The notes below the pieces were generated by a model that was given only the letters and a program-made list of their open reading frames with translations, had not been told where the DNA came from and ran no database searches. Positions 47,773 to 60,272 of a DNA stretch of 64,000 nt are shown in pieces (position 1 is the first letter of the stretch; each line of letters begins with the position of its first letter). A program made the translations under genes and the position numbers. Origin of the DNA: Papilionanthe hookeriana x Papilionanthe teres (taxonomy: Eukaryota; Streptophyta; Magnoliopsida; Asparagales; Orchidaceae); the NCBI GenBank assembly GCA_022702705.1, contig CM040421.1, forward strand, positions 6,950,090 through 7,014,089. Direction: 5' to 3'.

Positions 47773-49052
47773 TATTCAGTACTTTATGTTTTGAGACATT
47801 GGATGTTTGTTGGATTATTTGTTTGAATTGTTGTAGTAGTTTAGTTTTTGTTTTTTGTATTAGTTAATTACATTTGTTTTTATGTTAAATAGGATGTTAG
47901 TTTTCTTTAATATGTTTTTATTTTATTCTGTATTGTTTTAAATTGCAAAATTGTTAATCTGTTAGTTAAAATGTTTTTAATATGTTAGTAATTCATATGT
48001 ATAGTGTAGAGTTAATTTTAATTGTTATAGTTAATACTTATCTTAGATTTTATCCCTGCATTTTCTTTAAATTGTTATATATATATGGAGAATACTAACG
48101 AGTACGAGTTCGATGAAAAATGAAAAAGCCTGCAAAAATTTCAAAGAAAAGAGAAATACCTAAACTTCAAAGGTATGATTTATTTACTTTCCCTTTTTCA
48201 TTATTTAGAATAGATATAAAAATTTAAGTTTGGGGGGGAGTAAAATACAAATTTAGTTATTAACTTGTTCTCAATTTCTATTTTCAAATTATTATAAAAT
48301 GATTTTTATAACAAATTTTTCAATTTAATTAATATGAATTATTTTATTGAATTATTATAAAAGGTTAAATGAATTATTTCTAGTGCTTTAATTAATTAAA
48401 TAGAATAAAATATTTGGTTAAAGAGAATAAGAATATAGTAAACTATTTTTAGTAAGGAAAACTATATTCTAAAATTAAAATTCTTAAGTATTCAAGTGAA
48501 AAAGAAAATATTGAAAATCAATAAAGTTAAAACTATGAAGTATATATAAGCGAAGAAATATTCCTAAGTTTCAAATTTAGGAAGATGAAAATGAAGTTCA
48601 AAATTATTAACAGGCTCTCCAGATACAGTAATCCTCAAAAGGAAAAAAAAAAAAAAAAAAAAAAAGAGGAAAAGATTGAGGAGATGCCTTATCAAAAATT
48701 GGCTTCATTTGAATTAACCTAAAGGGAAAAACTTAGATATTTCCAAACTTATGTTTATGGATTAGAATTTTACCTAATAGTGTTTTCTTGAATTTCTTAT
48801 CATATGAATATCTTAAGTAGTTATTCTTTTAAATATAGTCATTCCTGAAATGAATAGTAAGCTAGAAATCTTAGACACGATAACTAAATAATTTATTTCT
48901 ATAAAATTAATTAAATTACATGAATTATTTTTATTTAACTTTATTATGATATTAATTAATCTAATTCATAGTTTATTTGAATGGAAAAATTTTACTATAG
49001 AAATCATTATTTTTTATGTAGTATTAAAATTACTTGAGGACAAGTAATAAGT
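47773..49052 (+). other. 3' untranslated region of R
   Basis: AT-rich, no ORF recognised. It contains a second polypurine-like motif aagtttgggggggag (48226-48240) about 0.8 kb before the true one, and a run of about 23 A (48643-48665). Confidence 0.65.
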
Positions 49053-49063
49053 AAGTTTGGGGA
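49053..49063 (+). promoter_or_regulatory. Polypurine tract of R
   Basis: AAGTTTGGGGA, three bases before LTR C. It is the expected plus-strand priming site. Confidence 0.75.
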
Positions 49064-49066
49064 TTT

Positions 49067-50645
49067 TGATCGCTGAAAAATTTATTAAGAAATTCATACC
49101 TATTTTTGATGAAATTGCACTTTAAAGAAGGGTATTTTCTTTATTTTGTTGCGAGGAATGAATAATTTAGGTGATAAAAGCAAAAATCATAAAAAGGAGC
49201 GAATTTGGAGCAAAATCATGCAATTTAGTCTTGAGTCGCCGACGGCGAGATCGAGCTCGCCGACGGCGAGGATACAAGAAGAAAATTCGAAGAATTTATA
49301 ACCTATCTCGTCGACAATGAGCCCGAGCCCGCCGACAGCCGAGCTAGAGCGGCTTGAAGATCTTCAGAAGCCTCGCCGACGGCGAGGTAGTTCGTCGCCG
49401 ACGGCGAGGTAGTTCAAATGGCACGGATACATTGAACCCTGGACACTTTTTGAAGAGATGCTTACACACCTCTTGGACCTTTGCTTACCTCATATATAGA
49501 GGCCGAAATTCGATCTCTTGTGTGTTAATTTTTTTGCGGTAGTGTGTCTTTAGTGAGTCTTTAGTAAGTTTAGTGAGTAATTAGTGAGTCGTCGTTATCT
49601 TGGAAGGAAGAGTCAAAGGAACTACGAGAGTACGTTTGAGATAAATCGAGATAAGTATTTGTATTTATTGTTTTTAACTTTAAATGAAATCCATGCTTAG
49701 TTTAGTTCCCATGCATTCTGAGTAGTTTATTAGTCTTTCTCCCTGTTTGTGAAATTAAGTGACTTGATGAAATTAAAATAGAGATACTCTTTTATATATT
49801 AATAAATTGTGATAATTTTTACTTAAAACTTAATTTACTTTCAAACTGGCCATTTGATTTGTTAAAATATGTTGATTATCAACTATAGTAAAAATTACAT
49901 CCGATATTCGGGGAATTCAAAAGCCTTGGAAGGAGGGTGCAAATAAATAGGGAAATAATATCACTGGGCGTAGAATTGAGCATTTTAGTGTGACGGACTA
50001 AAATATTCAATTCGGTCCTATTGTTTGAGAGCTGAAGTGTAGATGTTAGCCCTCGGGCGAGGGAACGTGGGAGCTCGAAGTGGCGGTCGGTATCCTCCCG
50101 ACTTAGCGCAGATTCGATAATCAAACATAGGATTAGTCGATATTCTTTACACTGGACCAAAGGGTAAAGAATAAGGAATGCTCCTATTTGTCACAATACC
50201 TTAAAATTATCTATTTAAATTCATTAATCACTTAAATTTCTAAACAAAGGGGAAAGATACTTTTTCTGAATAGTTAAGACTTATTTAGAAATTAGTTTAA
50301 TTTCCTGCACTTTCAATACGTATTAATTTTCTACTTAGTTAAGTTACACTAATTAAAATACTTAGTTTACTTTATTGCGCTCAAATTTAGAATTCCAAAT
50401 TTTCGTATACTATTTTAAAAAATTATTATTATTATTTTAAATTAGTTGTTATTTAATTTTCTCTTTCCCCGTGGGATCGATAACTGTGGACTCCACTAGT
50501 AGCCTCGTATTACTTGATACGATACGTATACTTGCGTAGCATCCACAACATAAACAATTACAATTCTATACATATAAATAGCGGGGTCAAGTTTTTGGCG
50601 TCGTTGCAATTAAATTAAAAATATCATAAAAAAAATTGTGGGTCA
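49067..50645 (+). repeat. 3' LTR of R (LTR C)
   Basis: 1579 bases, TGATCGCTGAAAA...GTGGGTCA, followed by ATAAG (50646-50650) and the same H sequence that follows LTR A. Palindromes lie at 49235-49410. It shares diagnostic variants with LTR A against LTR B. Confidence 0.92.
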
Positions 50646-50650
50646 ATAAG

Positions 50651-52927
50651 TTATAATTATTTACTTGTACATTTTTTATCAGTTTTATAATAAATCATAT
50701 GATCTATACAAACTGATTATTTGTGCGCTGTAACTTGATGGTATTATAGTGTGGTTACTTAAGATTTTCCTTGAGAATATGAAAGTATAGATAACTTGTA
50801 TTCCTCTTATTAGTTGGAAGCATGTGGAGCTGCATCTTCCATATCGAGTAACACAATAGTTTTCTTCTGTGCAGTTTATAACAATTGACCCTATAGATTT
50901 CAGAGGGTTGATAGTTAGGAGAAACTGGATAGAACCTCGATGCATTGCTATGGAAATCACATTGCTTTGTGGAACAATAGTTGGACCCTCATACCTTCAG
51001 GCAATGAAAGTGTATAACTAATGCATTACTTATAGTGGAATGGATCATGAGCGTTGATCTACCTAGTTTAACCATTTGCTAAACCATCAGATACTTACTA
51101 CCCTATGCCATCTAGAGTGATATTAAAGTCGTATATATAAGTTATAATGTTTTTATACATACTTTTGCTTATACCTCATCTTGATTTAACTAATTATGAA
51201 CTTATACAGGTTAACTATTACATACGATCAAAGGTCCTTACTAGAAGATTCGGTGGTGGCCATGGCGAAGATGTTATGTCAATGCAAGAAGGTTATGATA
51301 AACTCTCAGAACTATTTAACAAAATGGATCAAACACTCTACATTGGATATACCGTGTTTGACCAACTAACATAATACGCTTTCCAAATATCAACTACAGA
51401 TGTCCTCTGATGGTCATCAGTGAACTATTCAAGCGGATCGATTGTGGATGCTTTGAACAAATCATTTGCCTATGCTTGATCCTCAACATATGCAGGAACA
51501 TCAATATATGTAAGACCTTCAACATCACATGAGAATCCATATTATGCTCCACATCGAATTGCTTCTGATGGTAAACACTTTAATCTGCAATTACATTTGG
51601 GACCCAAATACAACAAACCACTACTCCACATGCAATAGGAGACTCCTGTTTTCAGATAAAACATTGAAGAAACAAAAGAAGAGGATGAAAATGAACATCA
51701 ATTAAGAGAATGACCAATTTGAGCAACCACCAAGAAATACTCCATATCAAGTGCTCTTCGACCACGATGAAGATGAAAAATTTAATCTTATTTTTACAAT
51801 TATTGTGTTGTCAACTATTATAATAATGAAACTTTAAATTATTTTGAAAAATGTGTTGTTAGAAACTTTTTATTTTAAACGTTGAAATTTAGTAAAAAGT
51901 AAATTATTTCATTATTATTTAGATTAGTTTCAATACTATCTAAAAAAATTAATTCTTATTTTCCTCAAATTAGCTTAATTTTATATTTTCTTAACTAAAA
52001 AATTTTTTATTTCAAAATATTTAACTTAAATAAATAATATGTTGCATATAATTAATTAATTGATATAATCTCTTAATAATTTTATTTAAGTAATACATAT
52101 ACTTATAGATTACTTAACACCAATTCTCCATAATATACATCATTTTATAAAAATGCTTTTTAACTTAAAAACTTATTTATTATAATTCATTAAATAAATA
52201 AAAATTATTAAAAATATCATTAAGTATAATTTATGCTAATTTATCTTTTTAAGAATTATTATTAATTAAAATATTATCATTTTAATATCAATTTTTTTTT
52301 TTTTAAGATTTTATCATGGTATTTTAATATTTTATTAAAATATTATTTCAATTATTTTAAAGTAATATAAAAAGGTTTTGAAGAGGACGAGAAGAAAAAC
52401 TTTGAATACACCTATTTGCATTTTAATATTTTAATATAAATGTGGGACTAAAATTTCTTATTTTATTTAAATTATTTAAAAAATAAAAATGTGGGATTAA
52501 TCCACATTTAATAAAAAATGGATTAATTACAAATTTATTTCTTTTTAAAAATTAAAATGCAACATTTAGTCACTTTTTGCCCTTCTTTATATAAACATAA
52601 AATCAGGTCCCTTTTAACAAAATAATTTTTTAAACTGTCTCTTTTAAAAATTTATCCTATGTAAATGTTCTTTAAATAAAAGGAGATTTATATATCTATC
52701 ACCCAATTCTTATGTATTAACATGACCACTTATGGGATGTTAAGTAGGGTTTATTAATAAGATTTATCGTCAAGCTTACCAAATCCAACCAAATGTTAAA
52801 AAAACTCAAAAGTTTTATGGATATATGGATATTTTGAATTTAAGGTTTAAATTTTACCTTGGATTCATATTAAATTCAAATTTAATAAATCCAACAAGAA
52901 AGTAAATATAAAAAGTCTGAAATAACT
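50651..52927 (+). mobile_element. H segment, second copy with its 3' end
   Basis: Near-identical to 35889-36921 for the first kilobase, then continues to the shared H terminus ('gtctgaaataact'). It lacks 16 bases near 50993 (tattactattgaaccc) that the other two copies keep. From about 51830 onward it is AT-rich and non-coding, collinear with 55280-56376. Confidence 0.85.
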
Positions 52928-53727
52928 ATGTTTTGCAACATAAGCCCTAACTCGTCTTAGGATTCCGAGGTTGTCATCGGGTACGACATAAATCATCCCA
53001 TCTTCCAGGCCATTCACATGATCAGTGTCAGGTGAATGTAAGTCCTAAATAATAAAATTGACAGGATGAAACACCTATTAAATATCCAAAATCAAAGCCA
53101 AATCATAGGGTAGTCTGGGAATACATCAAGATTTTTCCTTGAATATATGTCCTTCCCCTAGCCTTCTCTCCTTTGGATTCTGACAAAATGAAATATTCTA
53201 AAACTTGAGCTATTCACCTATTGAACTTTCGACTATCATATTTTCTTTGAAAACCTTATCTTTGGGAGTCATGAATATAAATATTTTCTGATATATATCA
53301 AGAGTTTTCTTATGTGACTTCGGTCATCTAAGATGTAATTAACTATAGGGGCTTGCTCTTTCAGTAAACTTAAAGAACTCATATTAATATAAACCCAATC
53401 TAATTCCTTCATATTAGATAGAGGAAATTGTTGGTCAATAATTATTCGCAGACCAAACAGATGTCATGAATACTTTAGTTTATTTGATCAAGCCTCACCC
53501 CAAGCCATATATCTATTCTTCAGGATATGTACATGTCTTGTGATGAAGCGCTTGATTATCTAAATTAATGTTTATATGAAATCAGTTTGATTTTGTATTC
53601 TCCAAAATTAAAATATTATTTTTAAAATTCATATATATATTAAATTAAATTAAAATTCTATTTTTATAAAATTATATTCTAAACCTTTTCAAAAATATCA
53701 ACCTCACACACATTTTAACGGCCGACA
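52928..53727 (-). mobile_element. Truncated fragment of giant LTR-like unit (copy S)
   Basis: Matches the start of M (about 6030-6781): 'gcaacataagccctaa', 'taggattccgaggttgtcat', 'aactataggggcttgc', ending GCCGACA at 53727. Only the first 0.8 kb of the unit is present; the rest was lost at the 52927/52928 junction. Confidence 0.8.
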
Positions 53728-56376
53728 GCTGTATTTTCACAGTACTCTCTGGGAGACTATGCATTATCACATTTATATAGAAAGTTACATTTATCCAAAA
53801 GCCTAACCATATTAAAATTGATGGATGCTTACACTTGTTATAGTGTGCTGCTAGAGCATTTGTATGTATACATACCTACCAAGCCAGTGGGATTCATGTA
53901 TATTTTATCCAAACTTATACTTCCTTAGAATGTTTTTCAAATTTTTTTAATAATAGTGTATGTACTACATAGATGAAATAAGAATAGAGCACGAGAAGTG
54001 CCTCGAAGAAATTTGCAAAAGTATAGAGAAGATATTGATGGATTAATGAATAGACAGATATATTTCTTTTCATATAAGTTATATTTATTTACTTGTACGT
54101 TTTTTTTATCTATTTTATAATAAATCATATGATCTATACAAATTGATTATTTGTGCACCGTATCTTGATGGTATTATAATATGGTTACTTGAGATTTTCC
54201 TTGAGAATATGAAAGTATAGATAACTTGTATTCCTTTTATTAGTTGGAAGCATGTGGAGCTGCATCTTCCAGATCGAGTGACACGATAGTTTTCTTCTGT
54301 GCAGTTTATACAATTGAGCCTATAGATTTCAGAGGGTTGATGGCTAGGAGAAACTGGATAGAACCTCGATGCATTGCTATGAAAATCAAATTGCTTTGTA
54401 GAACAATAGTTGGAACTTCATATTACTATTGAACCCACCTTCTAGCAATGAAAGTGTATAACTAATGCATTACTTATAGTGGTATGGATCCTGAGCGTTG
54501 ATCTACCTAGTTTAACCATTTGCTAAACCGCCAGAACTTGCTACCCTATGTCATCTAGAGTGATATTAATGTCATATATATAAGTTATAATGTTTTTATA
54601 CATACTTTTGCTTATTCCTCATCTTAATTTAACTAATTATGAACTTACATAGGTTAAATATTATATACGATCAAAGGTCCTTACTAGAAGATTCACTGGT
54701 GGCCATAGTGAAGATGTTATGTCAATGCAAGAAGGTTACAATAAACTCTTAGAGCTTTCTAATAGAATGGATCAAACACTTTACATTGGATATACCACGT
54801 TCGACCAACCAACATAATACTCTTTCCAAATATAAACTACAGATATCCTCTGATGGTCATCAGTGAACTATTCAAGGGGATCGATTGTGGATGCTTTGAA
54901 CAAATCATTTGCTTATGCTTGATCCTCAACATATGCAGGAACATCAACACATGTAAGACCTTCAACATCACATCGGCATCCATATTATGCTCCACATAGA
55001 ACAGCTTCTGACGGTAAACACTTTAATTTGCAATTACATTTGGGACCCAATTACAACGAGCCACTACTCCACATGCAACAGAAGACTTCAGTTTTCACAT
55101 AAAGCGGTGAAGAAACAAAAGAAGATGAAAAGGAACATCAATTACGAAAATGAACAATTTGAGCACCACCAAGAAATACTCCATATCAAGTGCTCTTCGA
55201 CCATGATGAAGATGAAAAATTTAGTGTTATTTTTACAATTATTGTGCTGTCAACTATTATAATAATGAAACTTTAAATTATTTTAAAAAATGTGTTGTTA
55301 GAAACTTTTTATTTTGAACGTTGAAATTTAGTAAAAAGTAAATTATTTAATTGTTACTTAGATTAGTTTCAATACTATCTAAAAAAATTAATTCTTATTT
55401 TCCTCGAATTAGCTTAATTTATTTTCTTAATTGAAAAAATTTTTATTTCAAAATATTTAACTTAAATAAATAAATAAACTAATTTCTAAAATTATGTTGC
55501 ATATAATTAATTAATTGATATAACCTCTCAATAATTTTATTTAAGTAATACATATAATTATAGGTTATTTAATACCAATTCTCCATAATTTACATCATTT
55601 TATAAATATGCTTTTTAACTTAAAAACTTATTTATTATAATTCATTAAATAAATAAAAAATATTAGAAATATCATTAAGTATAATTTATGCTAATTTACC
55701 TTTTTAAGAATTATTATTAATTAAAATATTATCATTTAATATTAAAATCTTTTTTTTTAAGATTTTATCATGGTATTTTAATATTTTATTAAAATATTAT
55801 TTAAATTATTTTAAAGTAATATAAAAAAGGTTTTGAAGAGGACGAGATGAAAACTTTGAATACACCTATTTGTATTTTAATATTTTAATATAAATGTGGG
55901 ACTAAAATTTCTTATTTTATTTAAATTATTTAAATAATAAAAATTTTGAGATTAATCCATATTTAATAAAAACGGATAATTACAAGTTTTTTTTTAAAAA
56001 TTAAAATGCAACATTTAGTCACTTTTTGCCATTTTTTAGATAAACATAAAATCAGGTCCCTTTTAATAAAATAATTCATTAAACTATCTCTTTTAAGAAT
56101 TTTATCCTATGTAAATGTCTTTTAAATAAAAGGAGATTTATATATCTATCATCCAATTCTGATGTATTAACATGACCACTTAGGGGATGCTAAGGGCCTA
56201 TTAATAAGATTTATCGTCAGACTTATTAAATCTAACCAAATGTAAAAAAAAAACTCAAAAGTTTTATGGATTTATGGATATTTTGAATTCAAGGTTTGAA
56301 TTTTACGATGTATTCATATTAAATTCAAATTTAATAAATCCAACAAGAAAGTAAATATAATAAGTCTGAAATAACT
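53728..56376 (+). mobile_element. H segment, third (uninterrupted) copy
   Basis: Begins 'gctgtattttcacag', equal to 33944, and runs through the ATAAG site (54074-54078) without an LTR, so it is an empty-site paralogue. It contains PMD-like remnants near 54244-54432 and the same AT-rich 3' end. More diverged from the other two copies than they are from each other. Confidence 0.85.
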
Positions 56377-57279
56377 TAATCCCACTAAGGATGTGCTTGG
56401 GTGGTGATGCAGTCTCGCATTGTAGTTTTTTTTATTTGACAAAAGTGCATTTTCTCTAAATTCTCAAAAAGTTGCAGCTGAAAGCATTTAGCTGTTAAAA
56501 AAACTATTGTATGATATTTTCAAACAGAAAAATTTATAATAACCAGTGTAATTTTATAAACAACAATTTCTTCTTCAATAATTTTATAACTGCTTTTTCA
56601 AATAAGTGTAACTCCTCTTAATTTTGAATGACAAATACCCTTTTAAATTTTTTGGGGTGATTAATAGAATAATACATATAAATTGGGTGGTAGTTATACA
56701 AGGGCTCCTAAATTAGAATCACATAGCTTTCAACCCCTTGCGCTAGATCATCACTATACCTATTCCGATTCCGCTAAAACCCTTCCCGCTCTGTTCCAAA
56801 CCCTCTCCCGACACAGAAGCTAGAGCTAGCTTGGAAGGCAACGTTGGAATCGCGGCGTACAGAGACAACCGAAACTCGTATCTTCTTCCTCCTGCTCCTG
56901 TCCGAAACAATTGAGGAAGGTAACTTCAAATCGTCCTTCTCGCGCGACGCGTGAGTTCCCGGATTTTAAATCCGGGGATTTACTGCTGAAATCGGTGAAA
57001 TTCGGATTTATCAAATCTGCGGCTTTATTTTGTCTAAACTGACCATCTGGCGAGATTTCTTTTAAATTTATGTTGAATCCTGCTCTAAATTTGTCAGCGG
57101 AGAGCCCCTTACTAAATCCACGGTTTGAGGTAAAAGGGAAGAGAAACGGGATTTGATATTCTGATGGATTTAAAATTGACGTTTTTGCAGGTTTTTGGTT
57201 AAATTCTGCTTAAATCCCGTTCAGGTCATACTACCAAACATCCCATAGCTCAACCTTGCTTTTCCATCCCAACCCCTCT
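56377..57279 (+). promoter_or_regulatory. Upstream region and probable 5' leader of the TFIIIC gene
   Basis: Unique sequence after the H repeat. A TATAAAT lies at 56677-56683. A possible 5'-UTR intron runs from a donor at 56920 (gaag|gtaact) to an acceptor at 57190 (tttgcag|gttttt). A second acceptor-like TTCAG is near 57223. These leader calls rest on splice-site appearance only. Confidence 0.4.
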
Positions 57280-58920
57280 ATGGACAAAATTATCTCCGCG
57301 GCGCTTGAGGAGGTTTGCGTGAGGGGCGCCTCTGGAATTCGCCTTTTAGAATTGTGGCCGAATTTGCAGGCATCTATTTCTTCCTCCAGCCTGGAGCTCT
57401 CTGATGTTGTCAAGAAAGTTATATGGGGTCGTCTTGCTTCACATCCTGGTCTCGGATTCGTGGTCTCTGGTTCTTCCATGCAACGGAAGGATGTTTTGCA
57501 AGGATCTGTGGATGAAATAGAGAAGATTGGGCTGACTATAGTTGCTGAGGAGCACCTGAGAGATAGCTTCATGGGGCTTTATGATCTGAAGCAATCACCA
57601 CACTTTGAGATTTCACAGATCCAGAAACGTGTTTTGGAGAGGCTTGCAATGGCAAGGTTTAGTTTCTATCATTTTTTTTATTTTCTTTTCTTTTGAATGT
57701 TGGATAGCAGTTATTCCAAGATTAAGCTTATGGTTGGTTTGGAGGCTATGCAGTTTTACAGAAGTTTTATGGGCTGAGTACTGCTGCTTTGGGAAGTTTC
57801 TTGCATTAAAAGATTTGATGCATTGTGTTATAAAATGTTATTTTTTATTGGATTGCTGATTCATGTATGACTTGGTAAGTGCTGTTGGTTACTTTGACCT
57901 CTCTTTCGTGGTCACTAGAGAATTTTGGATCGATAAGATGATTAGGCTGCCATGTGATTGAGAAAAGCAGTTCTACACTTATTTCATGTTCAAAATGATT
58001 GCTTCTTAGGTTTCCTGTTGTGATATGCTGACACTATAGAAGATTATTTTGATGCCTAATGGCTGTTAATTCATTATAGGGGTTTTATTTTTGATAAAAT
58101 GATCATTTATTTGCCCACTTCTATAATCTTTGTTTAATTTTATATGAGTTTGGCTGATGTGACTAGTTCATTATATCAATTTGCAGGACTACTGGAGTAA
58201 CCCAAAGCGAGCTCGCCAAAGAACTTAATATCAAAGGAACCAACTTCTATTATGTCGTGAGGAACCTTGTATCTCAACAGTTGATTGTTAAGCAGTCAAC
58301 TATGGTTAGGGAAAAAGAATCTACAAATGTGGAAAATGGGCCAAAACATGATCAAATTGTAAATACTAATTTATTGCATTTGTCTCGTTATGCAAAAAAT
58401 GTCAACTTGAATCCTCAACAAAGGATTGAAATCACTAGATCAGTTTGGCCTCCAATGCTGAATGAATCTGGAGATACGGAATGTACTGTTCCCATCGGAG
58501 GTTCTGAGGATTGTTTAAGGGAAGATGTGCACATAAAGGATTTTATACCAGCTATGAAAGCTATTTGTGAAAAATTAGAAGCAACAAAAAATAAGGTCAG
58601 TTTACTTGTTCTGGTCGTAACCTCCATGGATTCAGCTGGTATGATTCTTATTTTATTTGCAATATGTCCTGCAAAAGGTTGATGTTGTTTCAAGCATAAA
58701 ATTATCTCTGGGTTATAGAAAGACAACTGGGCATAGAGCATGGAGGAGTGTAAGTTATTTATTTCACATTTAATGGTCATGTTTATTAGTCTCCATGGCG
58801 CCTTGATGTTACTTTTGGACTCTTTTTTATTTGTTTTTGTCATTTTTTATGCAACAGATTTTATTTCGACTGAAGTGTGCTGGCCTTGTGGAAGAATTTC
58901 AAGCAGAAGTCAACGGGAAG
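57280..58920 (+). CDS. GTF3C1: TFIIIC B-block-binding subunit, N-terminal exons (GTF3C1/TFC3 family)
   Basis: The largest subunit of TFIIIC, which binds the B box of tRNA gene promoters and recruits TFIIIB for RNA polymerase III. Four exons join in frame: 57280-57656, 58187-58595, 58678-58749 and 58858-58920 (about 307 codons), all with GT...AG introns (530, 82 and 108 bases). Start MDKIISAALEEVCVRG fits plant homologues. Residues about 115-165 form the B-block winged helix: 'QKRVLERLAMAR' then 'GVTQSELAKELNIKGTNFYY' and 'LIVKQ', with the first intron splitting the helix codon for Arg. Later blocks 'DFIPAMKAICEKLEATKNK', 'HRAWRS' and 'LVEEFQAEVNGK' follow the plant family order. The family is about 1,800-1,900 residues, so most of the gene is missing. 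No further exon was recognised up to 64000: either intron 4 is very long or the gene is truncated by transposons. Confidence 0.85.
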
Positions 58921-59500
58921 GTTTTTTTTTAATTGCAACACAACTGGTGCAAGCTGATTTGTTCTTTTCTTCTACTTTGTTATTTGTTTTATCTAAAGCT
59001 TTCTTGAATGATTTGCTTGTACAAATATTTCAGTTGGCGTGGAAAACTGACAATTTGAATAGAAATTTTTTTCATTTAACTCTTGTAGCAGCTTTATGGA
59101 TATTATCTCCAAGGAATTGACATTAAGTTATTCAACCTGATCTATTCCATAGATTACCACATAAATTATGCTATTACGTCATTACCACGGACTTTATATT
59201 GGGACATGGATACTGAATCCATGCATGGATATTAGGCTATGACATACCTTGATAGAAAATATGACATATTATTCCGAAGTTGATATAAATCATGCTTTAA
59301 AAGTATGTATATAAATCAACGCCCATGAATATCAAATTATGCAAATTTTTATGCATAAAACATACCTATTTTTAGTAATCGCGCAATAATAAATTGCTAA
59401 TTATATTCAGAAGGATTAGTTGAATACGTTGTGAACAAAGGTAGATGGTATATGAACCATGCAAAATTCTTTTAAATTTACAATGCGGAGAACATTAATT
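58921..59500 (+). other. Intron 4 or broken end of the TFIIIC gene
   Basis: Starts with a GT donor followed by a T-run. Reading through gives a stop within four codons, so splicing is required. I looked for the next family block (a Leu-rich 'CLRLLK'-type segment) and did not find it. Nothing else is recognised in this stretch. Confidence 0.5.
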
Positions 59501-59509
59501 GTAAAATAG

Positions 59510-60263
59510 GAGAAAATATTACATCAGGACTACGTACGTAGAGTTACGTGCGGAGTCCAATTGCTGGGAGCCACGTGGAATCCCGACCCCACTAAAAAAA
59601 AGACGACAAATTATACACGCAAACTCGGCCCTATCGAAACCTGACCAATATCCCCGGTCGCGCATAACACCGGGAATATTCCCATAACACCGTGGAATAA
59701 CACCTGAATAACGCACAATAATACATAAATATCACCATAATAACACTCGAATAACGTTGAATAATATAGGAGAATATTTTCGGTGTTATAATAACACAAC
59801 AACACCTCAATACCACCACAATAACACATGAATAACGCGGATAACACGGGAGAATATTTATGTAACACCCTGGAATAAAATGGGGGAATATTCCCTAACA
59901 CTGCGGTATAACACTACGGGGAGAATATTCCCTAATACCACAAGAAATATTCCAGTAACACGTGGAATATTCTCCTGTGTTAGTCCTCGTTATTCAAGTG
60001 TTATTCCGCGTAATCCCCGTGTTGTTCCGGGTTATTCAGGTGTTACTCCGTGTTATCCCTGTGTTATTCCGGGTTATTCAGGTGTTATTCCACGTTATTC
60101 AAGTGTTATGCGCGACCGAGAATATTGGTCGGGTTTCGATCAGGCTGGGTTCGCGTGTATAATTTTTCCTCTTTTCCTTAGTAGGGTCGGGATTCCACGT
60201 GGCTCCAAGCAATTGGACTCCACACATAACTCTACGTGCATAGTCCTGATGTAATATTTTCTC
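59510..60263. mobile_element. Fold-back MULE-type MITE
   Basis: 754 bases with long terminal inverted repeats. The left end 59510 GAGAAAATATTACATCAGG equals the reverse complement of the right end, and similarity extends about 170 bases (for example 'ggagtccaattgct' and 'gccacgtggaatcccgaccc' in both). Flanked by an exact 9-bp duplication GTAAAATAG (59501-59509 / 60264-60272), the Mutator hallmark. The middle consists of degenerate 'ataacaccggaata'-like units in inverted orientation, so nearly the whole element can fold on itself. No transposase is encoded. Confidence 0.9.
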
Positions 60264-60272
60264 GTAAAATAG

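Larger units (their letters stand above)
36928..50645 (+). mobile_element. Athila-like retrotransposon R, full length (13.7 kb)
   Basis: LTR B - primer-binding site - gag - protease - RT - RNase H - integrase - two env-position ORFs - polypurine tract - LTR C, the complete Athila/Ty3-gypsy order. Left flank (gatcat) and right flank (ATAAG) do not match, which I read as a product of recombination between two insertions. All ORFs carry frameshifts, so it is non-autonomous as written. Palindrome clusters occur in both LTRs and ahead of each env-position ORF. Confidence 0.9.
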
